DNA of 39,168 nucleotides from Curvibacter sp. (lineage in GTDB: Bacteria; Pseudomonadota; Gammaproteobacteria; Burkholderiales; Burkholderiaceae_C): NCBI GenBank assembly GCA_019233055.1, contig JAFAMV010000042.1:1-39168 (forward strand), written 5' to 3'. Positions 1 through 10,449 of the stretch are shown one piece after another (positions within the stretch are counted from its first letter, which is position 1; every line of letters begins with the position of its first letter). A program made the position numbers and the translations under genes. Under the pieces are notes generated by a model. It searched no databases and was not told the origin of the DNA. It saw only the letters and a program-made list of their open reading frames with translations.

Positions 1-1372
1 TGTAGCCCTGGCCGATGCCCAGCGAGATGGTCTCGCCCGCGTACCAGCGCTTCTGCTCGGGGCGCTTGTAGGTGTTGCGCTTCCATTCGGTCGAGGGCAG
101 CACGCCCCGGACCTCGCCGAAGATGTCGATGCCGGTGACCGATCCGAAGCCGAACTTCTGCACTTCGTCATGGATCAGGTCCACCCCCATGTCGTTGGCC
201 AGCATGTAGTAGTACACGTCGCACGACTGCACGATGGACTTGTACATGTCCACGGTGCCGTGCCCCCCCTCCTTGTCATCGCGGAAGCGGTGGTTGCCGA
301 ACATGAAATAGCCCGGGTCGAAGATGGTCTGCTGGGGCGTGCGCTTGCCGGTCTCCAATGCCGCCAGGGCCATGAAGGGCTTGTAGGTCGAACCCGGCGG
401 GTAGGTGCCGCGCAAGGCCCGGTTCAGCAGCGGCTTGTCGGGCGAGTCGTTGAGGGCCTGCCAGTTCTCCTGGTCGATGCCGTCGACGAAGAGGTTGGGG
501 TCGAAGGTGGGCTTGCTCACGAAGGCCAGCACTTCGCCGGTCTTGGGGTCCAGCGCCACCATCGCGCCACGGCGGTCGCCGAACAGGTCCTCGACCAGCT
601 TCTGCAGCTTGATGTCGATCGACAGCACCACGGTGTTGCCCGGGGTCGCCGGGTGGCTGCTGAGGCGGCGCACCGCGCGCCCGCCGGCGGAGGTCTCCAT
701 CAGCTCGAAGCCGGTGGTGCCATGGAGCTGGCTCTCGTAGCTCTGTTCGACGCCGAGCTTGCCGATGTACTCGGTGCCGCGGTAATTGGCCTCGTCGTCG
801 GAATCCTGGATCTCTTCCTTTTCCTTCTCGTTGATGCGGCCGATGTAGCCGATCACATGGCTGGCCAGCTCACCATAGGGGTAGTTGCGGAACAGCCGGG
901 CCTTGATCTCCACACCGGGGAAGCGGAAGCGCTGCGCCGCGAAGCGCGCCACCTCCTCGTCGGACAGCCGGGTGCGGATGGGCAGTGAATCGAAGCTGCG
1001 CGACTCCTCCGAGAGCTTCTTGAAGCGGCGCCGGTCGCGCGGCTGGACGTCGACCACCTTGGCCAGTTCATCGATCAGGTCCTCGATGGGCTGGAGGGTC
1101 TTGGAGGGTGTGATCTCCAGCGTGTAGGCCGAATAGTTGCTGGCCAGCACCACCCCGTTGCGGTCCACGATCAGGCCCCGGTTGGGCACGATGGGCACGA
1201 CGGCGGTGCGGTTGTTCTCGGCCTGTTCGGCCAGGTCGGCGTGGCGCACCACCTGCAGGTAGAGCAGGCGCGCCGCCACCAGCGAGAAGCAGAGGATGAC
1301 CCCCAGCCCCGCCACCAGCACCCGGGTGCGGAAGCGCGAGAGATCGGCTTCGACGTTGCGCAGCTCGGTCAT
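1..1372 (-). CDS. mrdA: Penicillin-binding protein 2 (peptidoglycan D,D-transpeptidase), 3' end outside window
   Basis: The minus-strand reading frame starts with ATG at 1372 (MTELRNVEADLSRFRTR) and runs off the left edge, so only about 457 residues are present. A hydrophobic segment at about residues 18-40 fits a single N-terminal membrane anchor. The acyl-serine motif STYK is at residues 328-331 and the SxD-type motif SCD at 383-385. Both positions match PBP2 closely; the KTG motif would lie beyond the window. PBP2 crosslinks peptidoglycan during lateral-wall growth in the rod complex with RodA and MreBCD, which agrees with the mreDCB genes immediately upstream in the same direction. The gap to mreD is about 95 bases. 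Confidence 0.95.
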   Translation of the reverse strand, partial: MTELRNVEADLSRFRTRVLVAGLGVILCFSLVAARLLYLQVVRHADLAEQAENNRTAVVPIVPNRGLIVDRNGVVLASNYSAYTLEITPSKTLQPIEDLIDELAKVVDVQPRDRRRFKKLSEESRSFDSLPIRTRLSDEEVARFAAQRFRFPGVEIKARLFRNYPYGELASHVIGYIGRINEKEKEEIQDSDDEANYRGTEYIGKLGVEQSYESQLHGTTGFELMETSAGGRAVRRLSSHPATPGNTVVLSIDIKLQKLVEDLFGDRRGAMVALDPKTGEVLAFVSKPTFDPNLFVDGIDQENWQALNDSPDKPLLNRALRGTYPPGSTYKPFMALAALETGKRTPQQTIFDPGYFMFGNHRFRDDKEGGHGTVDMYKSIVQSCDVYYYMLANDMGVDLIHDEVQKFGFGSVTGIDIFGEVRGVLPSTEWKRNTYKRPEQKRWYAGETISLGIGQGY

Positions 1373-1467
1373 GCGCCCCTCCAGGGCGGGGTGGCGCCCG
1401 GCTTGCACCGCGAGGGCGGACAGGACGGCGCCGGGGCGTCAGGCAGCGGCAACAGAAGACTCATGAC

Positions 1468-1989
1468 TCACAACGGACGGTTCTGGTCGCGGTCCGGCGG
1501 GCGGCGCTGTGGTGCCAGCAGACCCCAGTGGGCCAACGGCCACAGGACCGCCTCGCACAAGGCCGCCAACAGGAACCAGAAGCCCGGGAACACCCCGCCC
1601 ATGGCCAGGCGCAGCAGCAGCTCGATCAGGTGCGAAGCCAGGAACAGCGGAAACAGCTGCAGCGCCTGGGACAGCGCGCCGAACCACAGCAGCCGCCGTT
1701 GCATGGCCAGGGCCAGGTAGCTCAGGGCGCAGTAGGCCAGCGCGTGCTGGCCCAGCAGGGAAGACTGGTGCACGTCCATGATGACGCCGAAGACGAAGGC
1801 GGCCCCCATGCCGACGCGCAGCGGCTGGTGCACCGACCAGAACACCAGCAGCAGCATCAGCACATCGGGCATGCCCGGCAGGCGCCCCAGCGGCAGCATG
1901 TTGACCAGCAGGCCCGCCACCAGAGACGCCCAGATGAACACCGGATTGGCCGGCAGCAGGAGCTGCTGGCCGCTGGCCTTGCCCATCAT
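1468..1989 (-). CDS. mreD: Rod shape-determining protein MreD
   Basis: A 173-residue, strongly hydrophobic protein with several predicted membrane segments, for example VFIWASLVAGLLVNMLPLG near the N-terminus. The length and position between mreC and mrdA are typical of MreD, an inner-membrane component of the elongasome that links MreC to the PBP2/RodA machinery. The start overlaps the end of mreC (ATG codons at 1989 and 1986; mreC stop at 1986-1988), so the two are probably translationally coupled. Family assignment rests on size, hydrophobicity and context more than on signature residues. Confidence 0.9.
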   Translation of the reverse strand: MMGKASGQQLLLPANPVFIWASLVAGLLVNMLPLGRLPGMPDVLMLLLVFWSVHQPLRVGMGAAFVFGVIMDVHQSSLLGQHALAYCALSYLALAMQRRLLWFGALSQALQLFPLFLASHLIELLLRLAMGGVFPGFWFLLAALCEAVLWPLAHWGLLAPQRRPPDRDQNRPL

Positions 1990-2906
1990 TTGCGTGCTCC
2001 CTTGCGGCTGCCGGCCGCAGGCACTTCCACCGGCTGCGGGCGCGGCGGCATCTGCGAGCCCACCGGCGACAGCACCATCACATGCCGGGTGGCGCTGACC
2101 AGGGCCAGCGGCAGGCAGTGGATGCGGGCGAAGGCCGAATCGGCGCGGCGCTCGACCTTGTCCACCCGGGCCACCTGCAGACCCGGCGGGTACACGCCGT
2201 CGACCCCGCTGGTGGACAGCAGATCACCGTCCTGCACATCGGCATTGGCCGGCATGAAACGCAGCTCCAGGCCGCCGCTGCCCAGTGAATCGCCATAGGC
2301 GACACTGCGCGCGCCGGTGCGGGTGTTGAGCACGGGGATCGCGAAATCACGGTCGATGACCAGGGTGACCTCGGCCATCAGCGGCTCGACACGGGTGACC
2401 TGCCCCAGCACGCCGGCCTCGTCGATCACCGGCGCGCCGAGCTGCACGTTCTTGAGCTGCCCCTTGTCGATGACGACCCGGCGCGTGTAGGGGTCGGGCG
2501 CGTCGTACAGCACCTCGGCGGCCTGGCCCTGGGCCTGCAGACGCTGGTTCAGGGTCAGCAGGCCGCGCAGGCGTGCGTTCTCGTGCAGCAGCTCCTCGAC
2601 CTGACTGGCCCGCTGCGACAGCAGGGCCAGCTTGCGACGGGCATCCTCCTCGACCACCTGGGCCTGCTGCAGCGACTCGAAGTAGCCGCTGCCGCCCTGG
2701 ATCCAGCGCACCGGCTGCAGGGCCAGCCATTGCATCGGGTACAGCACGGTCGAGACCACCGCCCGCACCGGCTGGGTGATCTGGAAACGGACATCGGCCA
2801 CCATCAGGAACAGGGACAGGGCGCTGAAGAACAGCAGCCGCGACAGCGCCGACGGCCCCTGTTTGAAGAACGGAGGTGGATTGCGATCCAGGGTCCCGAG
2901 AGGCAT
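1986..2906 (-). CDS. mreC: Rod shape-determining protein MreC
   Basis: A 306-residue protein with a short cytoplasmic N-terminus, one membrane segment (about residues 22-40), a coiled-coil region (about 75-110, rich in LLSQRASQVEELLHENARL-type heptads) and a periplasmic beta-rich domain containing the characteristic VIDEAGVLGQV and LVIDRDFAIPV stretches. MreC forms periplasmic filaments that contact PBP2 and couple it to cytoplasmic MreB. The C-terminus is proline- and arginine-rich and probably disordered. It lies downstream of mreB, from which it is separated by an intrinsic-terminator-like hairpin, and overlaps mreD. Confidence 0.95.
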   Translation of the reverse strand: MPLGTLDRNPPPFFKQGPSALSRLLFFSALSLFLMVADVRFQITQPVRAVVSTVLYPMQWLALQPVRWIQGGSGYFESLQQAQVVEEDARRKLALLSQRASQVEELLHENARLRGLLTLNQRLQAQGQAAEVLYDAPDPYTRRVVIDKGQLKNVQLGAPVIDEAGVLGQVTRVEPLMAEVTLVIDRDFAIPVLNTRTGARSVAYGDSLGSGGLELRFMPANADVQDGDLLSTSGVDGVYPPGLQVARVDKVERRADSAFARIHCLPLALVSATRHVMVLSPVGSQMPPRPQPVEVPAAGSRKGARK

Positions 2907-2935
2907 GTTCGCTTAAACCAGAATCACCAGGATGG

Positions 2936-2969
2936 AAAAAGCCGGCTGCAACCTGCGGGGCAGCCGGCT
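2936..2969 (-). terminator. Intrinsic terminator or attenuator between mreB and mreC
   Basis: Read on the minus strand, a perfect 10-bp stem (AGCCGGCTGC / GCAGCCGGCT) with a 10-base loop is followed directly by five T residues (A-run at 2936-2940 on the plus strand). It sits just after the mreB stop codon. It could lower mreCD-mrdA expression relative to mreB by partial termination. Confidence 0.8.
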
Positions 2970-2988
2970 CGACATGGTGCTGCGGCCC

Positions 2989-4032
<1,044 letters not shown>

Positions 4033-4233
4033 TCAAATTCCTCTCAGGCACGACCTGCGCTTCGGCCTGTCGTCGCCTTGGTTTCACGGGGTCAAAATGG
4101 GCTTTTTTCGCTCAATTACCAGCACTTGAAGGGGTAACGCGACAAAGACGGGATAATACCCGATCCCCTGTGAATAACTTCCCCCGGCACCCCGGGAGCG
4201 CAGCTTTACTTCTGGTTTTTCCAGCACTCTTCT

Positions 4234-4533
4234 ATGGCCCTCACCCCCCAGGACATCGCCCGGATCGCCAACCTGGCCCGGCTTGAACTGCAGCCCGCCG
4301 AAAGTGAGCGGATGCTCACCCAATTGAATGGCTTTTTCGACATCGTCGAGAAGATGCGCGCCGTCGACACCCGCGGCCTGGAGCCCCTGGCCCACCCCGT
4401 GGCGGCCATCCAGGACGTGGCCCTGCGCCTGCGTGAAGACACCGCCAGCGAGCCCAACCAGCGCGAGGCCAACCAGCAAAGCGCGCCCGCCGTCGAGCAG
4501 GGCCTGTTCCTGGTGCCCAAGGTGATCGAGTAA
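4234..4533 (+). CDS. gatC: Aspartyl/glutamyl-tRNA amidotransferase subunit C
   Basis: A 99-residue protein beginning [17 protein letters not shown], the standard GatC N-terminus, with the conserved EPLAHP stretch near residue 52. GatC is the small belt-like subunit that stabilises GatA-GatB in the complex converting misacylated Glu-tRNA(Gln) or Asp-tRNA(Asn) to the amidated form. gatA follows after 12 bases. The absence of any inserted gene between gatC and gatA contrasts with the gatA-gatB gap. Confidence 0.95.
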   Translation: MALTPQDIARIANLARLELQPAESERMLTQLNGFFDIVEKMRAVDTRGLEPLAHPVAAIQDVALRLREDTASEPNQREANQQSAPAVEQGLFLVPKVIE

Positions 4534-4545
4534 GGAAGCGCCCGA

Positions 4546-6039
4546 ATGACCTCCCCTGCATTGCACGACCTGGGCGTGGCCGAGCTGGCCCGCCGACTCC
4601 AGACCCGTGAGGTTTCCGCCGTCGAGGCGGCCACCCATTTCCTGGGCCGCATCCAGGCAGCCCCCCAGTACGGCGCCTTCGTCGCCCTGAACGAAGAGGC
4701 CACCCTGGCCGAGGCGCGCGCCGCCGACGAGCGGATCGCCGCCGGCCAGGCCCGCCCCCTGGACGGGGTGCCGATCGCACACAAAGATATCTTCGTTACA
4801 AAAAATTTCCCCAGCACGGCGGGTTCAAAGATGCTGGCCGGCTATCAATCCCCTTTTGACGCCACGGTTGTCACCCGCCTGGCCGAGGCCGGCGCCGTGA
4901 CCCTGGGCAAGCTCAATTGCGACGAATTCGCCATGGGCTCGGCCAACGAGAACTCGGCTGTCGCCCCGCTGGGTTTCGCGGCCCCGGCCCCGGTGCGCAA
5001 CCCCTGGGACCCCGAACGCGTGCCCGGCGGCTCCTCGGGCGGCAGCGCCGCCGCCGTGGCGGCCCGCCTGGCCCCGGCCGTGACCGGCACCGACACCGGC
5101 GGCTCGATCCGCCAGCCCGCCAGCTTCTGCGGCATCACCGGCATCAAGCCCACCTACGGCCGGGCTTCGCGCTACGGCATGATCGCCTTCGCCTCCAGCC
5201 TCGACCAGGCCGGCCCCATGGCCCGCAGCGCCGAAGACTGCGCCCTGCTGCTGTCGGCGATCTGCGGCCCCGACCCGGACCGCGACTCGACCTCGCTCGA
5301 CGTGCCGGCCGAAGACTTCTCGCGCGGCCTGAACGACTCGATCGACGGCCTGCGCATCGGCATCCCGGCCGAATTCTTCGGCGAAGGCCTGGCCCCCGAT
5401 GTGCGCGCCGCCGTCGATGCGGCCCTGAAGGAATACGAAAAGCTGGGCGCCAAGCTGGTCCCCATCAGCCTGCCGCGCACCGAGCTGTCCATCCCGGTCT
5501 ACTACATCATCGCCCCGGCCGAGGCCAGCTCCAACCTGAGCCGTTTCGACGGCGTCAAGTTCGGCCACCGCGCCAAGGACTACGCCGACCTGACCGACAT
5601 GTACAAGAAGACCCGCGCGGAAGGCTTCGGCGACGAGGTCAAGCGCCGCATCATGATCGGCGCCTATGTGCTGTCGCACGGCTATTACGACGCCTACTAC
5701 CTGCAGGCGCAGAAGATCCGCCGCATGATCGCCGACGACTTCCAGCAGGCCTTCAAGAGCTGCGATGTGATCGCCGGCCCGGTGGCCCCCACCGTGGCCT
5801 GGAAGCTCGGCGCCAAGTCCGCCGACCCGGTGGCCAACTACCTGGCCGACATCTTCACCCTGCCCGGCTCCCTGGCCGGCCTGCCCGGCATGAGCCTGCC
5901 GGCCGGCTTCGGCGAAGGCGGCATGCCCGTGGGCCTGCAGCTGATCGGCAACTACTTCGGCGAAACCCGCCTGCTCAACGCGGCCCACCGCTTCCAGCAG
6001 GCCACCGACTTCCACCTCCGCCGCCCCGAACTGGGCTGA
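4546..6039 (+). CDS. gatA: Aspartyl/glutamyl-tRNA amidotransferase subunit A
   Basis: A 497-residue amidase-signature enzyme that releases ammonia from glutamine for transamidation of tRNA-bound Glu or Asp. The Ser-cisSer-Lys triad is visible: Lys80 in AHKDIF, Ser163 in the GGSSGGS signature and Ser187 in [12 protein letters not shown]. The C-terminus contains the expected PGMSLPAGF and GLQLIG motifs. It lies 12 bases after gatC. In many relatives gatB follows at once, but here two unrelated genes intervene. Confidence 0.97.
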   Translation: MTSPALHDLGVAELARRLQTREVSAVEAATHFLGRIQAAPQYGAFVALNEEATLAEARAADERIAAGQARPLDGVPIAHKDIFVTKNFPSTAGSKMLAGYQSPFDATVVTRLAEAGAVTLGKLNCDEFAMGSANENSAVAPLGFAAPAPVRNPWDPERVPGGSSGGSAAAVAARLAPAVTGTDTGGSIRQPASFCGITGIKPTYGRASRYGMIAFASSLDQAGPMARSAEDCALLLSAICGPDPDRDSTSLDVPAEDFSRGLNDSIDGLRIGIPAEFFGEGLAPDVRAAVDAALKEYEKLGAKLVPISLPRTELSIPVYYIIAPAEASSNLSRFDGVKFGHRAKDYADLTDMYKKTRAEGFGDEVKRRIMIGAYVLSHGYYDAYYLQAQKIRRMIADDFQQAFKSCDVIAGPVAPTVAWKLGAKSADPVANYLADIFTLPGSLAGLPGMSLPAGFGEGGMPVGLQLIGNYFGETRLLNAAHRFQQATDFHLRRPELG

Positions 6040-6066
6040 ACGGGCGTCGATTCACACCGCAAGCGC

Positions 6067-7269
6067 ATGGCCTATTCGGATCAGGAACTGCTGGCTCTGA
6101 TCAACGAACCTGAGTCGTTGACCTTGGAGCGCAAGGAATCCTTCGTCAAGGAGAAGGCCTGCAAGACGGTGTGCGCTTTTGCCAACGATCTGGCAAACAC
6201 ACGTCGCAGCGGCGTGTTGCTGATCGGGGTGAATGACCAAGGCCAGGTGCTGGGTGTCCAGGTCACCGACCTGCTGTTGCAGGCAGTCGATCAGATCAAA
6301 TCAGACGCCCGTATACAGCCTCTGCCCAGTCTGACCGTCCGGGTGATCAATGCGGGGGAGCATCAGGTCATTGCCATCGAGGTTCAGCCTTCCAATCTGC
6401 CACCCGTGCGCTTTGACGGCCGCACCTGGGTGCGCATGGCCGCCAGTACGCACCAGGCCAACCTGGAAGACGAGCGCGTGCTCAACGAACGCCGCCGCAC
6501 CCATGCCGGCCGCTCGTTTGACAGCGAACCCGTACCTTCCGCCGCCGTGGATGATCTGGACCTGCGCTACTTCGAGGACATCTACCTGCCCAGCGCCCTG
6601 GCGCGCGATGTGCTCGCGGCCAATGGCCGCCAAATCGAAGAGAAACTCTGCACCACCCGCATGGCTTCAGGTACGGCCCCCTGCGTGCCGACCGTGGCCG
6701 GCCTGCTGACGCTGGGCTGGTCGGCGCAGGACTTCCTCAGCGGTGCCTACGTGCAGTTCATACGCTATGCAGGCACAGAGCAAGGCTCCGCCATTCTGGA
6801 CGAAGAGGCCATCACCGGCAATCTGGAAACCGTGATTCGCAGAAGCGAGGAGCGGCTCAAGGCGCACATCACGAGCAGCGTGCGCATCCTCGGCACCGAC
6901 CGCGAGAAAGTCGAACCCAGCTACCCGCTCGAAGCCCTGCAACAGTTGCTGCGCAACGCCATCCTGCATCGCAACTACGAAGGCACCAACGCACCGACGC
7001 GGATGTACTGGTTTGCAGATCGCCTGGAGATCTGGAATCCGGGCGGTCCATTCGGGCTGGTCACCCGCGAGAATTTCGGCCAACCCTACGCCACCGATTA
7101 CCGCAACCCCTGCATCGCCGAGGTGCTCCGGAATCTGGGCTTCGTCCAGAAGTTCGGTTTCGGAATCCAAAGTGCCCGACAGACCCTGGCCGCCAACGGA
7201 AACCCCGCGCCCGAATTCAAGGTCGAACAGGGCTATGTGCTGGTCACCATCCGCCAAAGGCCAGAATGA
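6067..7269 (+). CDS. AlbA_2 (Schlafen-type) domain protein with C-terminal GHKL-like ATP-binding domain
   Basis: A 400-residue protein. The N-terminal half matches the AlbA_2/Slfn domain: an ExK pair at Glu21 and Lys23, and the core strand GVLLIGVNDQGQVLG at about 49-63. The C-terminal half matches the GHKL-like domain found at the end of RecG-like AlbA_2 proteins, with the N-box LLRNAILHRNY at about 294-304 and the following WNPGGPFG. Proteins of this type are annotated as ATP-binding putative regulators, and some occur in defence loci; a specific role is not known. It starts 27 bases after gatA, and its stop overlaps the ATG of the ParA-like gene (ATGA at 7266-7269), implying a two-gene unit. 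By eye its base composition is less GC-rich than gatA and gatB, suggesting acquisition. Confidence 0.8.
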   Translation: MAYSDQELLALINEPESLTLERKESFVKEKACKTVCAFANDLANTRRSGVLLIGVNDQGQVLGVQVTDLLLQAVDQIKSDARIQPLPSLTVRVINAGEHQVIAIEVQPSNLPPVRFDGRTWVRMAASTHQANLEDERVLNERRRTHAGRSFDSEPVPSAAVDDLDLRYFEDIYLPSALARDVLAANGRQIEEKLCTTRMASGTAPCVPTVAGLLTLGWSAQDFLSGAYVQFIRYAGTEQGSAILDEEAITGNLETVIRRSEERLKAHITSSVRILGTDREKVEPSYPLEALQQLLRNAILHRNYEGTNAPTRMYWFADRLEIWNPGGPFGLVTRENFGQPYATDYRNPCIAEVLRNLGFVQKFGFGIQSARQTLAANGNPAPEFKVEQGYVLVTIRQRPE

Positions 7270-8282
7270 GCACGCCCACCCTGAGTTTCTTCAACAACAA
7301 GGGGGGGGTGGGCAAGACGACGCTCGTCTACCACCTCTCGTGGATGCTGGCCGAATTGGGTTTGAACGTGTTGGTGGTCGACGCCGACCCCCAGGCCAAT
7401 CTGACGGCCGCCTTCCTGGACGAAGCCGCCTTGATCGACCTCTGGAACACCGACCCCGGCCAGCCCGCGCAGACGCTGTTCGATGCCCTGCGCCCCTTGA
7501 CTCGGGTCGGCGATATCCTGCCCGTGCAAGCCCGCCAGATCACCCCAGGCCTGCACCTGATCCCCGGCGACCTAGCCCTCTCGGGTTTTGAAGACCCGCT
7601 GTCTGAGCAATGGGCCAAGGCCCTGTCCGAGGAAAACGCCGAGCGCGCCCTGTTGGTGCTCAGCGCTTTCTGGCGGGTGGCCCAACAAAGCGCGGCCGAC
7701 CTCCAGGCGGATCTCATCATTTTTGATGTGGGCCCCAACCTGGGTGCCATCAACCGCTCCGTGCTCCTGGGCACGGACCACGTGATCGTGCCCCTGGCTG
7801 CCGACCTTTTCTCGCTGCAGGGCCTGCGCAACCTGGGGCCCGCGCTGAAGCGCTGGCGATCGGGTTGGGCCGTGCGCCGCCAGGCGGTGGATGCGACGCT
7901 CGGCCCTCTGCCTGATGGCGCCATGCAGCCGGCCGGCTACATCGGCCTGCAACACCAGGAGCGGCTGTCGCGCCCGGTTCAGGCCTATGTCTCATGGCTC
8001 AACCGCATCCCCGGCGAATACAGGCAATGCCTGCTGTATGAGCCCGCCCAGCCCCCGGAATCGCTGCCGGACATCCGCAACGATCCCCACTGCCTGGCCC
8101 TGTTGCGCCACTACAAAAGCCTGATCCCCTTTGCCCAGGAGGCGCGTAAACCCGTCTTCAAACTGCGCTCGGCCGACGGCGCCATCGGCAGCCACGGAGC
8201 CGCTGTGTCTCGCGCCTACCAAGACTTTGAACAACTGGCCTGCAAGATACTTGATCGAATCGGCCTGGCCCTCCCCCTTTGA
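7266..8282 (+). CDS. ParA-like (MinD/ParA superfamily) ATPase
   Basis: A 338-residue protein with the deviant Walker A motif KGGVGKT at residues 12-18, the VVDADPQAN (A') segment near 38-46, and the switch II region [16 protein letters not shown] near 154-169. The signature lysines for dimer-dependent ATP hydrolysis are present. The C-terminal third (about 200-338) is not typical of chromosomal ParA, and no parB or centromere-like repeats are nearby, so chromosome partition is unlikely. Coupling to the AlbA_2 protein suggests that the ATPase acts with it. The gene ends 16 bases before gatB and so lies inside the gat transcription unit. Confidence 0.8.
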   Translation: MSTPTLSFFNNKGGVGKTTLVYHLSWMLAELGLNVLVVDADPQANLTAAFLDEAALIDLWNTDPGQPAQTLFDALRPLTRVGDILPVQARQITPGLHLIPGDLALSGFEDPLSEQWAKALSEENAERALLVLSAFWRVAQQSAADLQADLIIFDVGPNLGAINRSVLLGTDHVIVPLAADLFSLQGLRNLGPALKRWRSGWAVRRQAVDATLGPLPDGAMQPAGYIGLQHQERLSRPVQAYVSWLNRIPGEYRQCLLYEPAQPPESLPDIRNDPHCLALLRHYKSLIPFAQEARKPVFKLRSADGAIGSHGAAVSRAYQDFEQLACKILDRIGLALPL

Positions 8283-8298
8283 TTTTTCTGACCTGCCC

Positions 8299-9747
8299 AT
8301 GAGCCAACCCCAACTCGTCCAAGGCTACGAAGTCGTGATCGGCTTCGAAACCCACGCCCAGCTCTCCACCCAGAGCAAGGTCTTCAGCCGCGCGCCCACC
8401 GCCTTCGGTGCCGAGCCCAACACCCAGGCCTGCGCCGTGGACCTGGCCCTGCCCGGCACGCTGCCGGTCATGAACAAGGGGGCGGTCGAACGCGCCATCG
8501 AGTTCGGCCTGGCGATCGGCTCGCACATCTCGCCCAAGAGCATCTTCGCGCGCAAGAACTACTTCTACCCCGACCTGCCCAAGGGCTACCAGATCAGCCA
8601 GTTCGAGATCCCGGTGGTGGTCGGCGGCCAGGTCGAGTTCTTCCTCGGCGACGAGAAGAAGACCGTGCGCCTGGTGCGCGCCCACCTCGAAGAAGACGCC
8701 GGCAAGTCGCTGCACGAGGACTTCATCGGCCAGTCGGGCATCGACCTGAACCGCGCCGGCACGCCGCTGCTGGAGATCGTCACCGAGCCCGACATCCGCT
8801 CCAGCGACGAAGCCGTGGCCTACGCCAAGGAACTGCACAAGATCGTCACCTGGATCGGCATCTGCGACGGCAACATGCAGGAAGGCAGCTTCCGCTGCGA
8901 CGCCAACGTCTCGGTGCGCAAGCCCGGCCAGCCCCTGGGCACCCGGCGCGAGATCAAGAACCTGAACAGCTTCAAGTTCATGCAGCAGGCCATCGACTTC
9001 GAGGTACGCTGGCAGATCGAGCAGATCGAGGACGGCCACGCCATCCAGCAGGCCACCGTGCTGTTCGACCCCGACACCGGCGAGACCCGTGCCATGCGCA
9101 CCAAGGAAGACGCGGCCGACTACCGCTATTTCCCCGATCCCGACCTGCCCCCGCTGGTGATTGCCGAGGAATGGGTGCAGCGCGTGAAGGCGGCCATGAC
9201 CGAGCTGCCGCGCACCATGGCGGCCCGCTTCGTGGCCGACTACGGCCTGCCCGAGTACGACGCCACCACCCTGACCCAGAGCAAGGCCATGGCGGCCTAC
9301 TTTGAAGCAGCGGCCAAGGCCTGCGGCCAGCCCAAGCTGGTCAGCAACTGGGTGATGGGCGAACTGTCGCGCCGCCTCAACAGCGGCGAGGCCAGCATCG
9401 AGACCGCCCCGGTGAACGCCGCACAGCTGGCGGCGCTGGTGGGCCGCATCGCCGACGGCACCATCTCCAACAACGCCGGCAAGCAGGTGTTCGAAGCCCT
9501 GTGGAGCGGCGAGGCCGCCGAGGTCGACGCCGTCATCGAGGCCAAGGGTCTCAAGCAGATGAACGATTCGGGCGCGCTCGAGAAGATCATCGACGAGGTG
9601 ATTGCCGCCAACGCCGACAACGTGGCGCAGTACAAGGCCGGCAAGGACAAGGCCTTCAACGCCCTGGTCGGTCAGGTCATGAAGGCGAGCAAAGGCAAGG
9701 CCAACCCGGGCCAGGTCAACGAATTGCTGAAGGCCCGGCTGGCCTGA
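8299..9747 (+). CDS. gatB: Aspartyl/glutamyl-tRNA amidotransferase subunit B
   Basis: A 482-residue protein. I chose the ATG at 8299 ([22 protein letters not shown]) because it gives the standard GatB N-terminus; an in-frame extension back to 8131 overlaps the ParA-like gene and has no family resemblance. The kinase-like phosphorylation domain contains [14 protein letters not shown], and the C-terminal helical tRNA-binding (YqeY-like) domain ends with [22 protein letters not shown]. GatB activates tRNA-bound Glu or Asp with ATP before ammonia transfer from GatA. An imperfect hairpin without a T-run covers the stop codon. Confidence 0.97.
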   Translation: MSQPQLVQGYEVVIGFETHAQLSTQSKVFSRAPTAFGAEPNTQACAVDLALPGTLPVMNKGAVERAIEFGLAIGSHISPKSIFARKNYFYPDLPKGYQISQFEIPVVVGGQVEFFLGDEKKTVRLVRAHLEEDAGKSLHEDFIGQSGIDLNRAGTPLLEIVTEPDIRSSDEAVAYAKELHKIVTWIGICDGNMQEGSFRCDANVSVRKPGQPLGTRREIKNLNSFKFMQQAIDFEVRWQIEQIEDGHAIQQATVLFDPDTGETRAMRTKEDAADYRYFPDPDLPPLVIAEEWVQRVKAAMTELPRTMAARFVADYGLPEYDATTLTQSKAMAAYFEAAAKACGQPKLVSNWVMGELSRRLNSGEASIETAPVNAAQLAALVGRIADGTISNNAGKQVFEALWSGEAAEVDAVIEAKGLKQMNDSGALEKIIDEVIAANADNVAQYKAGKDKAFNALVGQVMKASKGKANPGQVNELLKARLA

Positions 9748-9772
9748 GGGCCTTGGGGCGACTCAGCGCCCC
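9730..9772. terminator. Weak hairpins between convergent gatB and DUF4124 gene
   Basis: Two adjacent stems, AAGGCCC/GGGCCTT at 9730-9736 and 9748-9754, and GGGGCG/CGCCCC at 9755-9760 and 9767-9772, overlap both stop codons. Neither is followed by a T-run, so termination is only a possibility. Confidence 0.3.
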
Positions 9773-10449
9773 GCTCCTGTGGCGCCGCCCCCTGCGGCCC
9801 CGGCCGCCGGTTGCGCGGCGCTCGCGGCAGCGGCCCACAGAGGCCGTAGATGCGCCAGCTCGGCGTCGAAGCGGCCGTTGATGCGCTGTTTCTCGGCCTC
9901 CTGGTCGCGGACAAAGCGCCATTGGGCCTGTTCGGCATCCTGGTTGTCCTGCATCTTCTGCCGCAGGGCCGGCGGGGCCTTGCTGGGGTCCTTGCGATAG
10001 AACTCGTATTCGGCAGCGATCGACTTGCGCTGCACCAGCAACTCGTCGATCCGGCTGCGCGCCAGCCGGGTCACATCGTCGACCTGCTGCAAGGATTCGG
10101 TCCGCTCCCGCTCCAGCGTCTGTTCGTTGGGGTAGCGGGCCAGCAGGGCCCGCTCTCGGCGACGGTCTTCGGCGACGCGGGCCTGTTCCTCTTCCTGTCT
10201 GCGCTGCTGCGCCTCCTCGGCCTGGCGCTCCTGGGCGGTCTGGGGTGGGCGGACGGTGGCCTTGACGGTGCCGCTCGGGTTGAGCAGCTTCTGCTCACGG
10301 TCCTGGCATTCAGGGATGGGGCGATCGGCAGTGATGCGATGCCCCTGGGCGTCGACGCAGGTGTAGATGCCGGCAGCCTGCCCGCATGGGCTCGCTCCGG
10401 TCAGGCATAGACATGCGCCGAATCCCCAACTCCTGAATGCACGCGTCAC
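9763..10449 (-). CDS. DUF4124 domain protein with signal peptide and coiled coil
   Basis: A 228-residue protein. Residues 1-26 look like a Sec signal peptide (MTRAFRSWGFGACLCLTG then a cleavage-like AAG). The short DUF4124 region follows (IYTCVDAQGHRITADRPIPEC, with two cysteines), as in many betaproteobacterial periplasmic proteins of unknown function. Residues 75-205 are rich in Q, E, R and A and predicted as coiled coil; the last 20 are Ala/Gly-rich. Its ATG overlaps the pyrE stop codon (10446-10449), so it is probably co-translated with pyrE. Function is not known. Confidence 0.8.
   Translation of the reverse strand: MTRAFRSWGFGACLCLTGASPCGQAAGIYTCVDAQGHRITADRPIPECQDREQKLLNPSGTVKATVRPPQTAQERQAEEAQQRRQEEEQARVAEDRRRERALLARYPNEQTLERERTESLQQVDDVTRLARSRIDELLVQRKSIAAEYEFYRKDPSKAPPALRQKMQDNQDAEQAQWRFVRDQEAEKQRINGRFDAELAHLRPLWAAAASAAQPAAGAAGGGATGAGR

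Noticed and set aside
7266-8282. Chromosome partition gene parA
   Set aside because: No parB or parS-like repeats are adjacent, the gene sits inside the gat operon, and the C-terminal region is atypical.
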